Below, piece by piece: positions 35,368-43,282 of a DNA stretch of 54,040 nt. Made by a program: the position numbers and the translations under genes. Position 1 is the stretch's first letter, and the number at the start of each line of letters is the position of its first letter. The stretch lies in assembly GCA_903907745.1 (NCBI GenBank), contig CAIVPF010000061.1:1-54040 (forward strand). Reading direction: 5' to 3'. The DNA comes from an uncultured Cytophagaceae bacterium. GTDB lineage: Bacteria; Bacteroidota; Bacteroidia; Cytophagales; Spirosomataceae. The notes below the pieces were generated by a model, which worked only from the letters and a program-made list of their open reading frames with translations, was not told the origin of the DNA and made no database searches.

Positions 35368-36441
35368 TTAGTTTTGTGCTCCTTCCGCCAAACGCTCTGT
35401 ATTTTCAGCGATGCGCAATTGCTCAATAAATTCTCCAATTTCCCCATCCATTACCACCGGTAAATTATAGACCGTCAAGCCGATCCGGTGATCTGTCACC
35501 CGGCCTTGAGGATAATTATAGGTGCGAATTTTATCCGAACGATCGCCGGAGCCCACCATGGATTTCCGATTGCCCGCAATTTCCGCATTTCGTTTTGCTA
35601 ATTCGATTTCATAGATCCGAGAACGCAATACGGTCATGGCCTTATCAAAGTTCTTGATTTGAGAACGTTCATCCTGGCATTGTACCACCAAACCCGAAGG
35701 AATGTGTGTCACACGCACGGCTGAATAGGTCGTATTGACAGACTGTCCACCCGCTCCGGAAGAACAAAACGTGTCCTTTCGGATGTCGTTCATGTTGATT
35801 TGCACATCCACCTCATCGGCCTCTGGCAAAACGGCCACAGAGGCAGCCGAGGTATGAATTCGTCCTTGGGATTCTGTGGCAGGAACACGTTGTACCCGAT
35901 GAACGCCCGATTCAAATTTCAATTTAGCATATACGTCTTCCCCTTGAACGGAGGCAATAATCTCTTTATATCCCCCCGCACTTCCTTCGGTAAAATCCAT
36001 GATTTGGAAAGCCCAACCCATTTTTTCCGCGTAGCGCTGATACATCCGAAAAATATCGCCAGCAAAAATGGAGGCCTCGTCGCCCCCCGTTCCACCGCGG
36101 ACCTCTAGGATGCAGTCTTTGGAATCGTTTGGATCCCTCGGAATGAGCATTTCCTTCAATACTTCTTGTAATTCTTTTTCTTTGGGAATTAATTCTTCCA
36201 ATTCCGCCTTGGCCATGTCACGAAAATCCTCGTCCTTTTCGGTGGCGATGACTTCTTTGGCTTCGTCGATGGACTGAAGGGTTTGTTGGTATGCCAAATA
36301 CTGATCCACAATTTTTTGCAGATCCTTGTATTCTTTACTTAAGGTCTTAAATTTTTTAAGGTCGGAAACGACCTCAGGCATGGCAATTTGTTGTTCTACT
36401 TCTAAAAAACGCTCCCTAATGGCCTCGAGCTGCTCCAGCAT
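35368..36441 (-). CDS. prfA: Peptide chain release factor 1
   Basis: A 357-residue class I release factor that ends translation at UAA and UAG. The codon-recognition motif PAT (187-189, [10 protein letters not shown]) identifies RF1 rather than RF2, which has SPF. The GGQ motif is at 231-233 in [12 protein letters not shown], and the N-terminal domain and [14 protein letters not shown] segment are normal. It is divergent from a lipoprotein gene. No prmC gene (GGQ methylase) is next to it. Confidence 0.97.
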   Translation of the reverse strand: MLEQLEAIRERFLEVEQQIAMPEVVSDLKKFKTLSKEYKDLQKIVDQYLAYQQTLQSIDEAKEVIATEKDEDFRDMAKAELEELIPKEKELQEVLKEMLIPRDPNDSKDCILEVRGGTGGDEASIFAGDIFRMYQRYAEKMGWAFQIMDFTEGSAGGYKEIIASVQGEDVYAKLKFESGVHRVQRVPATESQGRIHTSAASVAVLPEADEVDVQINMNDIRKDTFCSSGAGGQSVNTTYSAVRVTHIPSGLVVQCQDERSQIKNFDKAMTVLRSRIYEIELAKRNAEIAGNRKSMVGSGDRSDKIRTYNYPQGRVTDHRIGLTVYNLPVVMDGEIGEFIEQLRIAENTERLAEGAQN

Positions 36442-36462
36442 ACATGTTCAATTTTAAAAATC

Positions 36463-36495
36463 TTTGCAAAGATAACAATTAGTTGAATACCTTTG
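36463..36495. promoter_or_regulatory. Overlapping divergent promoters of prfA and the lipoprotein gene
   Basis: Plus strand: TTTG (36463-36466), 21 bp, TACCTTTG (36488-36495), ending 17 bp before the lipoprotein ATG. Minus strand: TATCTTTG (36474-36467), 26 bp before the prfA ATG, with TTG at 36500-36498 after a 23-bp spacer. The plus -33 element and the minus -7 box together form the palindrome ATCTTTGCAAAGAT (36460-36473), so the two promoters probably compete. Confidence 0.6.
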
Positions 36496-36512
36496 CGCAA
36501 CGCATTTTTATT

Positions 36513-36965
36513 ATGAACATTTCCCGCTATCTGCCCTTTTTAAGTCTTTTCATCTGTTTGGCCTGTGATTTTTCACATCGGATTGATACGAGTGCGGTGG
36601 TCAAGGAAATGAAATCCAAACAAGTCAAACGCGTGCTTCCTGAGCAAATTGTAAGCCAAGTGGATACTTGGGGTCAAGCTTTGGAAAAAAATCCAAAGGC
36701 GTTGCCGGTGGAAATTAGCTTTAAAACCTACCAAGGGCCCGCGCAAGAACTTATCAAACAAGTGGCTGACAAAAAAATTAAAGAGGTCTTAGATGCAATT
36801 TCATATAGTGTAGAACATCAGCAAACGGTTCCCGCGAGTATCCAAAAAAACGCGACTGGGGATAGTCTGTTCTATATATTCCAACAAGCCAATGGGGAAA
36901 CCACCCTATTCGGATTCAGTAAGTCTTCCATTATTCAGAACATGGACCGACCGCTCATTAAATAA
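36513..36965 (+). CDS. Putative lipoprotein of unknown function
   Basis: A 150-residue protein. The start is set at the ATG before a lipoprotein signal peptide (MNISRYLPFLSLFICLAC, with the lipid-accepting Cys followed by Asp). The mature part is a mixed alpha/beta sequence with no cofactor motif that I recognise (VLPEQIVSQVDTWGQALEK, SFKTYQGPAQELIKQV). The spacing of short helices with a central gap slightly recalls DUF3365/Tll0287-like heme sensors, but no heme-binding motif supports that. It overlaps the convergent DUF2520 gene by 8 bp. Confidence 0.75.
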   Translation: MNISRYLPFLSLFICLACDFSHRIDTSAVVKEMKSKQVKRVLPEQIVSQVDTWGQALEKNPKALPVEISFKTYQGPAQELIKQVADKKIKEVLDAISYSVEHQQTVPASIQKNATGDSLFYIFQQANGETTLFGFSKSSIIQNMDRPLIK

Positions 36966-37725
36966 GCGGACGCTGAGACAATAACACCATTTGCTTATAA
37001 ATTTCCTGCATTTCGGGTTTTTCAATGTAAGCCAAAGCCTCGTAGTTCAAGGCAATTGCACTAGAAGGCATCGCTTGCTGAGTGAAATAGGCTTTCATGT
37101 GATTTTCAACTAGCCCTTGAATTAATTGGGTATCTAAGTCGATCGAATCGAGTAATTCTTTTGCCTGATTCCACAGATGATTTGTAAACAAGCCGGCCAT
37201 TTGCATCGCCAAATGAATCTTTTTCCGCTCCTCGGCACTGACCACATAAATCGCATCAGAAATGTCCTTCGCAAGCGTCACGAGAATTATTTCAGTCTCT
37301 TCGACTAGCACTTCCACGCAAATAGGCATATGCGTTAGGGCTATTTTACGACCAATGCTCAGGTGCTGGACTGGAAAAAACACACCCATTTGGTTCATGC
37401 TTTCCCGCAAAGGATCATACATGACCATGGCTTCCGCCAAGGCAGCGGTGCCAGAAACTAAAATAAGGGTGCCATATTTAGGTAAGAGTAATTCGGACAA
37501 AACCTGTGAATAGGCGCTTTCGGGGATACAAAGAAAAAATACGTCGGAACTGGATTCGGAGAAATCTAAATGTTCTTGGACCTGGGCATTGTAACAAAAA
37601 GAAACGACCTCCTTCGCTTTTTTGGGATCACGGCTAAATACTTCTTGGACCGAGTTTCCTGCGTTTTCTAAGGCTTGGGCTAAATGCCAGGCGACATGTC
37701 CGGCGCCGATGAATGAAATCTTCAT
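36958..37725 (-). CDS. Rossmann-fold DUF2520 family protein
   Basis: A 255-residue protein related to the F420/NADP oxidoreductase and pyrroline-5-carboxylate reductase folds. The dinucleotide-binding motif GAGHVAWHLAQAL is at the N-terminus, VFFLCIPESAY is the usual second strand, and the C-terminal helical DUF2520 part (LAMQMAGLFTNHLW) follows. The reaction is unknown. It is 3 bp from the HNH nuclease gene upstream, so the two are probably co-transcribed. Its 3' end overlaps the lipoprotein gene. Confidence 0.82.
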   Translation of the reverse strand: MKISFIGAGHVAWHLAQALENAGNSVQEVFSRDPKKAKEVVSFCYNAQVQEHLDFSESSSDVFFLCIPESAYSQVLSELLLPKYGTLILVSGTAALAEAMVMYDPLRESMNQMGVFFPVQHLSIGRKIALTHMPICVEVLVEETEIILVTLAKDISDAIYVVSAEERKKIHLAMQMAGLFTNHLWNQAKELLDSIDLDTQLIQGLVENHMKAYFTQQAMPSSAIALNYEALAYIEKPEMQEIYKQMVLLSQRPLI

Positions 37726-37728
37726 AGA

Positions 37729-38244
37729 TTAGTAAATGGTTTCGCGTTTGGAACCGACAAATGGAATCCATTGCGTATCCAAAATTCCTGAAAAATTTCG
37801 CAAAAACATAACAAATGAAGGCTTAAATGGATGTCGGGCCAAATGCATCCCAGCTTCTTCAGGCGTTTGGTCGCCTTTTTTGGCATTGCAATATTTACAA
37901 GCGGTGGTCAAATTATCCCACGAGGTTCTTCCCTGACGGGATTTAGGCATCACATGATCTAAGGTTAGATGTTCTTTGGCGCCGCAATATTGACACATGT
38001 TTCCGTCCCTTTTAAAAATGTTTTGCCGAGTTAAGACCACGCCTTTATATGGAAAATAGACGTAGCGATTGAGGCGAATGACGGAAGGAAAGGGAAAGGT
38101 TTGAGAAATGGAGTGCAATTTGGCGGTCGAGGACTCGGCGACCAATTCGGCTTTGTTCAGGTAGACCAAAAGAAAGGCTTTGGGCATCGAACAGATCGTG
38201 AGGGCGCTGTAATCTTGATTCAGAACTAATACCTTTTGACTCAT
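37729..38244 (-). CDS. HNH endonuclease family protein
   Basis: A 171-residue protein. The start is set at MSQKVLVLNQDYSALT, 15 codons inside the longest frame, because that sequence is the conserved beginning of this family. The HNH domain has a four-Cys zinc site (CQYCG and CKYCN) and the active-site stretch LTLDHVMPKSRQG with DNLTTAC. This is a widespread stand-alone Bacteroidota/cyanobacterial type without phage neighbours, and its function is not established. It is co-oriented with the DUF2520 gene, 3 bp apart. Confidence 0.87.
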   Translation of the reverse strand: MSQKVLVLNQDYSALTICSMPKAFLLVYLNKAELVAESSTAKLHSISQTFPFPSVIRLNRYVYFPYKGVVLTRQNIFKRDGNMCQYCGAKEHLTLDHVMPKSRQGRTSWDNLTTACKYCNAKKGDQTPEEAGMHLARHPFKPSFVMFLRNFSGILDTQWIPFVGSKRETIY

Positions 38245-38377
38245 AGAAACAGGATTAGAAGACCTTTTAAAGTTAGTAAAATAATCCACTGAATCCCAAG
38301 TGCTTGCAGATTAAATTTAGGTACATTCCAAGGAATGAATCAGAATGTGTAAATTTGGAAAAAAAAGAAAGCGCCCG

Positions 38378-39571
38378 ATGTCAACCTTGTTGGAACAAAT
38401 CAAATCCCTCGCCTCAGCAAATGCTCAAGAAACGGTTAAAAACCGCCACCATTTGCATCAAAATCCCGAACTCTCTTATCAAGAAAAAGAGACACAGGCC
38501 TATGTGGAAGCGCAATTAAAGGCCATGGGTATTTCTTCCAATCGGATAGCAGATACCGGGCTCATCGCGCTGATCGAGGGAAAAAATCCTTCGAAAAAAG
38601 TCATTGCCTTGCGGGCCGACATGGACGCCTTGCCCATTTTCGAAGCGAATCAAGTTCCATACAAATCCCAGCGCGAAGGGGTCATGCATGCCTGTGGACA
38701 TGATGTTCATACCTCTTCCTTACTCGGAACAGCGAAAATTTTACAAGAGATACGGGGCGAGTTTGAAGGGACAGTTAAATTATTATTTCAACCTGCGGAG
38801 GAAAAAGCGCCGGGCGGCGCGAGCATTATGATTCAGGATGGCGCTTTGCAAAATCCGATTCCGAATGGGATTTTAGGCCAACATGTAGCGCCCAATATTC
38901 CCGTAGGAAAAATCGGTTTCCGAGAAGGCATGTATATGGCTAGTGCAGACGAATTGTATTTGACCGTCAAAGGCAAAGGTGGCCATGGGGCCATGCCTGA
39001 TATTTGTGTGGATCCGATTTTGATCGCTTCGCATATTATTGTGGCGATGCAACAAATCATTTCTCGAAATAAAAATCCACGCTTGCCATCGGTGTTGACC
39101 TTTGGGAAAATCGAGGGTTTGGGAGCGACGAACATCATTCCCGATGAAGTAAAAATCCAAGGAACTTTCCGGGCGATGGATGAAGAGTGGCGGGCGGATG
39201 GTTTGGCGAAAATGAAAAAATTAGCGGAAGGAATGGCAGAGGCGATGGGGGGAACTTGCGAATTCAATGTTTTAAAAGGATATCCATTTTTACAAAATAA
39301 TCCTGCGCTGACCCGACGGATGAAGGAAGCGGCGATCGAATACATGGGTCAGGAACACGTGATCGACTTGGATATTTGGATGGCGGCGGAAGACTTCGCT
39401 TGGTATACACACCATGTGGATGCTTGTTTTTATCGACTGGGCACACGGAATGAAGCGCGCGGAATCATCAGTGGCGTGCATACGCCTACTTTTGATATCG
39501 ATGAACAAGCCTTAGAAATCGGGCCGGGATTGATGGCGTGGTTGGCCATCCAGGAGCTACAAATTACCTAG
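38378..39571 (+). CDS. M20 family metallopeptidase / amidohydrolase
   Basis: A 397-residue N-acyl-amino-acid or hippurate amidohydrolase-type enzyme. The start is set at MSTLLEQIKS; the TAAATTTG at 38350-38357, inside the longer frame, looks like a -7 box. The metal site is visible: Cys and His in MHACGHDVHTSSLLG, Glu-Glu in FQPAEEKAPGG, His in LGQHVAP, and the late His in VHTPTFDIDE. The dimerisation lid lies near 175-290. There is no signal peptide, so it is cytoplasmic. The exact substrate is unknown. Its 3' end overlaps the SDR gene by 8 bp. Confidence 0.92.
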   Translation: MSTLLEQIKSLASANAQETVKNRHHLHQNPELSYQEKETQAYVEAQLKAMGISSNRIADTGLIALIEGKNPSKKVIALRADMDALPIFEANQVPYKSQREGVMHACGHDVHTSSLLGTAKILQEIRGEFEGTVKLLFQPAEEKAPGGASIMIQDGALQNPIPNGILGQHVAPNIPVGKIGFREGMYMASADELYLTVKGKGGHGAMPDICVDPILIASHIIVAMQQIISRNKNPRLPSVLTFGKIEGLGATNIIPDEVKIQGTFRAMDEEWRADGLAKMKKLAEGMAEAMGGTCEFNVLKGYPFLQNNPALTRRMKEAAIEYMGQEHVIDLDIWMAAEDFAWYTHHVDACFYRLGTRNEARGIISGVHTPTFDIDEQALEIGPGLMAWLAIQELQIT

Positions 39572-40358
39572 GAAATTCGAGGGGATCTGGCCATTTAAAG
39601 GTGTAATGAAGGCGTTCTGCGATAGCATCGCCGGAAACGATTTTTCCTCCGAGACAAGGTTGGGTATCATCCCAAAGCCCGATGGGCAGGCCTCTTTGTT
39701 CGCAATCATAAATGCCAACATCCATTTTACTCGGGTGCTGGGGTGCTACTAAATTAAATAAGCCTTCTTGGATAGATTCCGTTGCCTTTGCGATAAGCGC
39801 GACGACATCGTCTTTGTGGATATAATTCACCGGACAATTTGCCCCATCATTTCGTTTGCCTGAGAAATATTTTGCTACATAGCGATCGCCGCCCATTAAT
39901 CCGCCCAAACGCAACATGAGCGAGGGTATTTCGGAAGCTTGAACGATGGCCTCGGCTTTGGCCATTAAAGAGGACTCTTGAATATCCGATTCCTCGGTCA
40001 CGATATCCGAGACGTTTTGGTAAATGGATGTGGAGGAGAGGAAAATGATTTTCTTGGTGATGGACGGGTCTATTTGTTGGACCCAAGCCCCAAGTATTTC
40101 CAAATAATGTTCTTCTGAATTCTTCTTCCGACGTGGTGGAATGGCCCAAATATGAATCTCTGATTGACACATGGAGACCCAAGCTTGTTCCGGCATGCCT
40201 GGTTCGGCACGAAAATCCAAGACCTTGATATTCGGATGAGCGGCTTGTTTATGTGCCGAAGAAGCGGAAACTTGCACCTCGAAATCAGCTAGAGCTAATT
40301 TAAATGCGAGAGGGGCTCCTACCCAACCGCCACCAAAAATACTAACTGTCTTTTTCAT
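39564..40358 (-). CDS. NAD(P)-binding SDR/epimerase-like protein (YeeZ-type)
   Basis: A 264-residue atypical extended SDR. The start is set at MKKTVSIFGGGWVGAPLA, whose glycine motif lies right at the N-terminus; the longer frame begins four codons earlier. FLSSTSIYQN supplies the catalytic Ser region and the sequence continues with PSLMLRLGGLMGGDRY and NYIHKDDVVALI. The canonical YxxxK pair is not obvious, as in the YeeZ group. Reaction unknown. It overlaps the convergent M20 gene by 8 bp and is divergent from the metallophosphoesterase. Confidence 0.82.
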   Translation of the reverse strand: MKKTVSIFGGGWVGAPLAFKLALADFEVQVSASSAHKQAAHPNIKVLDFRAEPGMPEQAWVSMCQSEIHIWAIPPRRKKNSEEHYLEILGAWVQQIDPSITKKIIFLSSTSIYQNVSDIVTEESDIQESSLMAKAEAIVQASEIPSLMLRLGGLMGGDRYVAKYFSGKRNDGANCPVNYIHKDDVVALIAKATESIQEGLFNLVAPQHPSKMDVGIYDCEQRGLPIGLWDDTQPCLGGKIVSGDAIAERLHYTFKWPDPLEFPR

Positions 40359-40426
40359 AATTTTTTGCACCTTTGGAACAAAAGAACAACAAAATTAGTT
40401 GTAAACCTCATTAGCGCAGACAAGCC

Positions 40427-41671
40427 ATGAACAAATTGATTTTTGTACCATTTATTTCTCTATTAATTTTTGCGATCGATTACTATGTCTGGCAGGCGGT
40501 GAAAATGGCTACCATACAAAGTTCGTCAGGCTTGCAAACGGGCGTAAAATGGGGCTATTGGGGTTTTACAAGTTTAGTCGTTTTAGGCATTTGGGGATAT
40601 AATTTTTTGCCCTTGCACGTTTGGAAAAATGAGATTCGGATTACATTCATGGCTTTGGTCATGATTTCGGTGGTTTCGAAATTGTTTATTATCCTGTTTT
40701 TATTGATTGAAGATATTACGCGAATTATTCGATGGGCTTTCCAAGGCGTGAAAATGCGGATTAGTTCGGATGATTATGCGCCGGGTACTATTTCTCGAAA
40801 TGAATTTTTATCGAAGGCTGCCTTGGCGGTGGGCGCGGTTCCGGCGGCTACGTTTGCATTTGGAATTATTTCGGGGGCACATGATTATCGGGTGGAACAG
40901 ATTTCTTTGAAGATCCCGAAATTGCCCAAGGCTTTTCGGGGTATGCGGATTGCACAGGTTTCGGATATTCATACGGGAAGTTTTTTTAATAAGACGGCGG
41001 TGAAGGGAGGCGTGGAGATGTTGATGCGCGAAAAACCGGATGTCATCTTTTTTACGGGGGATTTAGTCAATAATGAAGCCAAAGAGTTGACCGATTATTT
41101 TGAGATTTTTTCCAAATTAAAGGCGCCGCGTGGAGTTTATAGTACATTAGGAAATCATGATTATGGCGATTATGTGCGGTGGAAATCTCCTGCGGCTAAA
41201 AAGCAGAATTTAAAAGATTTGATGAAAGCGCATGAATTGATGGGCTATGATTTATTGATGGACGAGCACCGTTTTTTAGAGGAGTCGGGCGAAAAATTAG
41301 CTATCATAGGGGTTCAAAATATTGGTGTGGGTAGGTTCCCTTGGTATGGGAATTTAGAAAAAGCGCACAAGGGAACCGAGGAGGCTGCGGCTAAGTTATT
41401 ACTTTCTCATGATCCATCGCACTGGAATGCGGAGGTGACGAAGAAATACAAAGACATCGATGTAGCCTTTGCGGGGCATACGCATGGATCTCAATTTGGT
41501 GTTAAAATAGGAGATTTCCGTTGGTCACCTGCCCAATACATCTATAAACAATGGGCGGGATTATATCAGGAGGAAGGGCAACAATTATATGTCAACCGAG
41601 GTTATGGTTACTTAGGTTATCCGGGTCGCGTAGGTATGCCTCCTGAAATTTCCATCTTTACGCTGAGTTAA
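40427..41671 (+). CDS. Membrane-anchored metallophosphoesterase (YkuE-like)
   Basis: A 414-residue protein with three N-terminal membrane helices (about 3-21, 42-62, 72-95), a further hydrophobic stretch (about 128-150, after SRNEFLSK) and a calcineurin-like phosphoesterase domain from about 165. The metal ligands are visible in order: VSDIHTG, FFTGDLVNN, LGNHDYGDY, LLSHDP and FAGHTHGSQFG. Relatives hydrolyse lipid pyrophosphates such as UDP-diacylglucosamine, so a membrane substrate is plausible but not shown. Confidence 0.9.
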   Translation: MNKLIFVPFISLLIFAIDYYVWQAVKMATIQSSSGLQTGVKWGYWGFTSLVVLGIWGYNFLPLHVWKNEIRITFMALVMISVVSKLFIILFLLIEDITRIIRWAFQGVKMRISSDDYAPGTISRNEFLSKAALAVGAVPAATFAFGIISGAHDYRVEQISLKIPKLPKAFRGMRIAQVSDIHTGSFFNKTAVKGGVEMLMREKPDVIFFTGDLVNNEAKELTDYFEIFSKLKAPRGVYSTLGNHDYGDYVRWKSPAAKKQNLKDLMKAHELMGYDLLMDEHRFLEESGEKLAIIGVQNIGVGRFPWYGNLEKAHKGTEEAAAKLLLSHDPSHWNAEVTKKYKDIDVAFAGHTHGSQFGVKIGDFRWSPAQYIYKQWAGLYQEEGQQLYVNRGYGYLGYPGRVGMPPEISIFTLS

Positions 41672-41698
41672 GGGAAAGGACTGAATTTAGATTTTAAA

Positions 41699-41729
41699 TT
41701 TGCCGATTAGCAAAAAAATCCTAATTTTG
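41699..41729 (+). promoter_or_regulatory. Promoter of tRNA-Cys
   Basis: TTTG (41699-41702), a 19-bp spacer and TAATTTTG (41722-41729) match the Bacteroidota consensus. The box ends 13 bp before the tRNA. Confidence 0.75.
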
Positions 41730-41742
41730 TGTCCCTAATCAT

Positions 41743-41813
41743 GGTTTCGTGGCCGAGTGGCTAGGCAGAGGTCTGCAAAACCTTCTACAGCGGTTCGAAT
41801 CCGCTCGAAACCT
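41743..41813 (+). tRNA. tRNA-Cys (GCA)
   Basis: A 71-base cloverleaf. The acceptor stem GGTTTCG pairs with CGAAACC, the D stem is GCC/GGC, the anticodon stem GAGGT/ACCTT holds the loop CTGCAAA (anticodon GCA), and the T stem AGCGG/CCGCT has the loop TTCGAAT. The discriminator base is T, the normal identity element for cysteine. The 3' CCA is not encoded. A terminator follows within 3 bases. Confidence 0.97.
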
Positions 41814-41815
41814 CA

Positions 41816-41840
41816 AAAAACCTCCTTATTGGAGGTTTTT
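41816..41840 (+). terminator. Intrinsic terminator of tRNA-Cys
   Basis: AAAAACCTCC (41816-41825) pairs perfectly with GGAGGTTTTT (41831-41840) around TTATT, with more T following. It isolates the tRNA from the downstream respiratory operon. Confidence 0.9.
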
Positions 41841-41963
41841 TTGTTTCACTCGATATGTTACAAATCATTCTTCAAATAATTCAAAAATGTTTTGGCCTTA
41901 TTTTGAAAAGTTCTAAATAACCGTCCAATCCTTAAAAAATCCTGAAATAGATTCAGAAATTAA

Positions 41964-41994
41964 TTGTTTCCTAAAAAATCGAATTGTAATTTTG
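41964..41994 (+). promoter_or_regulatory. Promoter of the act-cox operon
   Basis: TTG (41964-41966), a 20-bp spacer and TAATTTTG (41987-41994) match the Bacteroidota promoter, about 30 bp before actA. A short out-of-frame ATG frame (42009) lies between promoter and gene. Confidence 0.65.
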
Positions 41995-42025
41995 CGGACT
42001 GAATTAAAATGAGAATTCCTAGCTT

Positions 42026-43237
42026 ATGTTTTGTAAAAAATCAACTCTCGTTACCTTTCTTTTTTCCATCGTCCTATTTTTAGCCACGGCTAATGCTACG
42101 ATTGCCCAAGATGCGGCAGAAGGAGAATCGCTATTTAAAAATAACTGTGCGGCATGTCACAATACATCAGATGAGGTTTTAGTAGGTCCTGGATTAAAGG
42201 GCATTACGGAGCGTCGTCCGATCGAATGGATTGTGAATTGGGTGCATAATCCACAAGCGGTGATTGCTTCAGGAGACAAATATGCCAATGAGCTTTATAA
42301 TAAGTTCAATAAAGCAGCCATGACGCCTTATCCTAATTTTTCAGAGGGTCAAATAAAAGGAATTATGGCCTATATCGAAGCCGCAAATGCAGCACCGGCG
42401 GCACCGGCGGCAGGCGCAGCACCGGCAGCGAGTGCGGCACCGGCAGAAGGAGCGAAAAGTTCTGGAGGCATGATGGAGGTTTTATTGGTTGGCTTATTGG
42501 TGATCATGGTATTGGTATTAATTGCATTATTATCCATTGTTAACACATTAAGCAAGCTTTCCGGAACAGATGCGGCAAGTTCAGAGGTGCCATTGTTACA
42601 GCGCTTCTCAGAAAATGCTAAAAAGTTGGCAGCGAACTCGGCAGTGAAGACAGGAATCATCGTGTTGGTGTTATTATTAGGAGGAAAAGCGACGATTGAT
42701 GCGGCATATGGAATTGGTATCCACCAAGGATATGCGCCGGAGCAACCGATTAAATTTTCTCACAAATTACATGCGGGTCAATACCAAATTAACTGTAACT
42801 ATTGCCACACAGGGGTATACGAAGGAAAAGGAGCGAATGTGCCATCGGCTAATATTTGTATGAATTGCCATAATGCAATCAAACGCGAATCACCTGAAAT
42901 TCAAAAAATCTACCGTGCATTAGAAAACGATGAGCCGATTCAATGGGTTCGGGTACACAATTTGCCAGATTTAGCTTATTTCAATCATGCCCAACATACA
43001 AATGTGGGTGGATTGGAGTGTAAAAGTTGTCACGGTGAAATTGAAAAAATGGAAGTGGTAGAACAACGTTCTTCATTAACCATGGGATGGTGTATCGATT
43101 GTCACCGTCAAACAGACGTGAATGCAAAGGGAAATGCGTATTATGACAAATTGGTTGAGATTCATAATAAGGACAGCAAAACTCCTTTGAAAGTGCAAAA
43201 CATCGGTGGCTTAGAGTGTTCTAAGTGCCATTATTAA
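42026..43237 (+). CDS. actA: Alternative complex III multiheme cytochrome c subunit ActA
   Basis: A 403-residue exported cytochrome with six CxxCH sites: one in an N-terminal class I domain (41-45) and five in the C-terminal part (257-261, 278-282, 332-336, 356-360, 398-402). A signal peptide (about 1-28) is followed by the mono-heme domain, an Ala/Pro linker (about 120-140), a membrane helix (about 149-172), a second hydrophobic segment (about 207-225) and the pentaheme domain, which ends one residue after the last heme site. In the quinol-oxidising complex it forms the heme wire. It is the first gene of the operon. Confidence 0.93.
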   Translation: MFCKKSTLVTFLFSIVLFLATANATIAQDAAEGESLFKNNCAACHNTSDEVLVGPGLKGITERRPIEWIVNWVHNPQAVIASGDKYANELYNKFNKAAMTPYPNFSEGQIKGIMAYIEAANAAPAAPAAGAAPAASAAPAEGAKSSGGMMEVLLVGLLVIMVLVLIALLSIVNTLSKLSGTDAASSEVPLLQRFSENAKKLAANSAVKTGIIVLVLLLGGKATIDAAYGIGIHQGYAPEQPIKFSHKLHAGQYQINCNYCHTGVYEGKGANVPSANICMNCHNAIKRESPEIQKIYRALENDEPIQWVRVHNLPDLAYFNHAQHTNVGGLECKSCHGEIEKMEVVEQRSSLTMGWCIDCHRQTDVNAKGNAYYDKLVEIHNKDSKTPLKVQNIGGLECSKCHY

Positions 43238-43282
43238 TAGCTTAAAAATAGATTCAAAATTAGTCTGAATACGAAAGATTAT

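Noticed and set aside
37729-38244. HNH protein as a homing or phage nuclease marking a mobile element
   Set aside because: It lies among housekeeping genes with no intron, intein, integrase or repeat boundary, and its N-terminus fits the common stand-alone Bacteroidota form.
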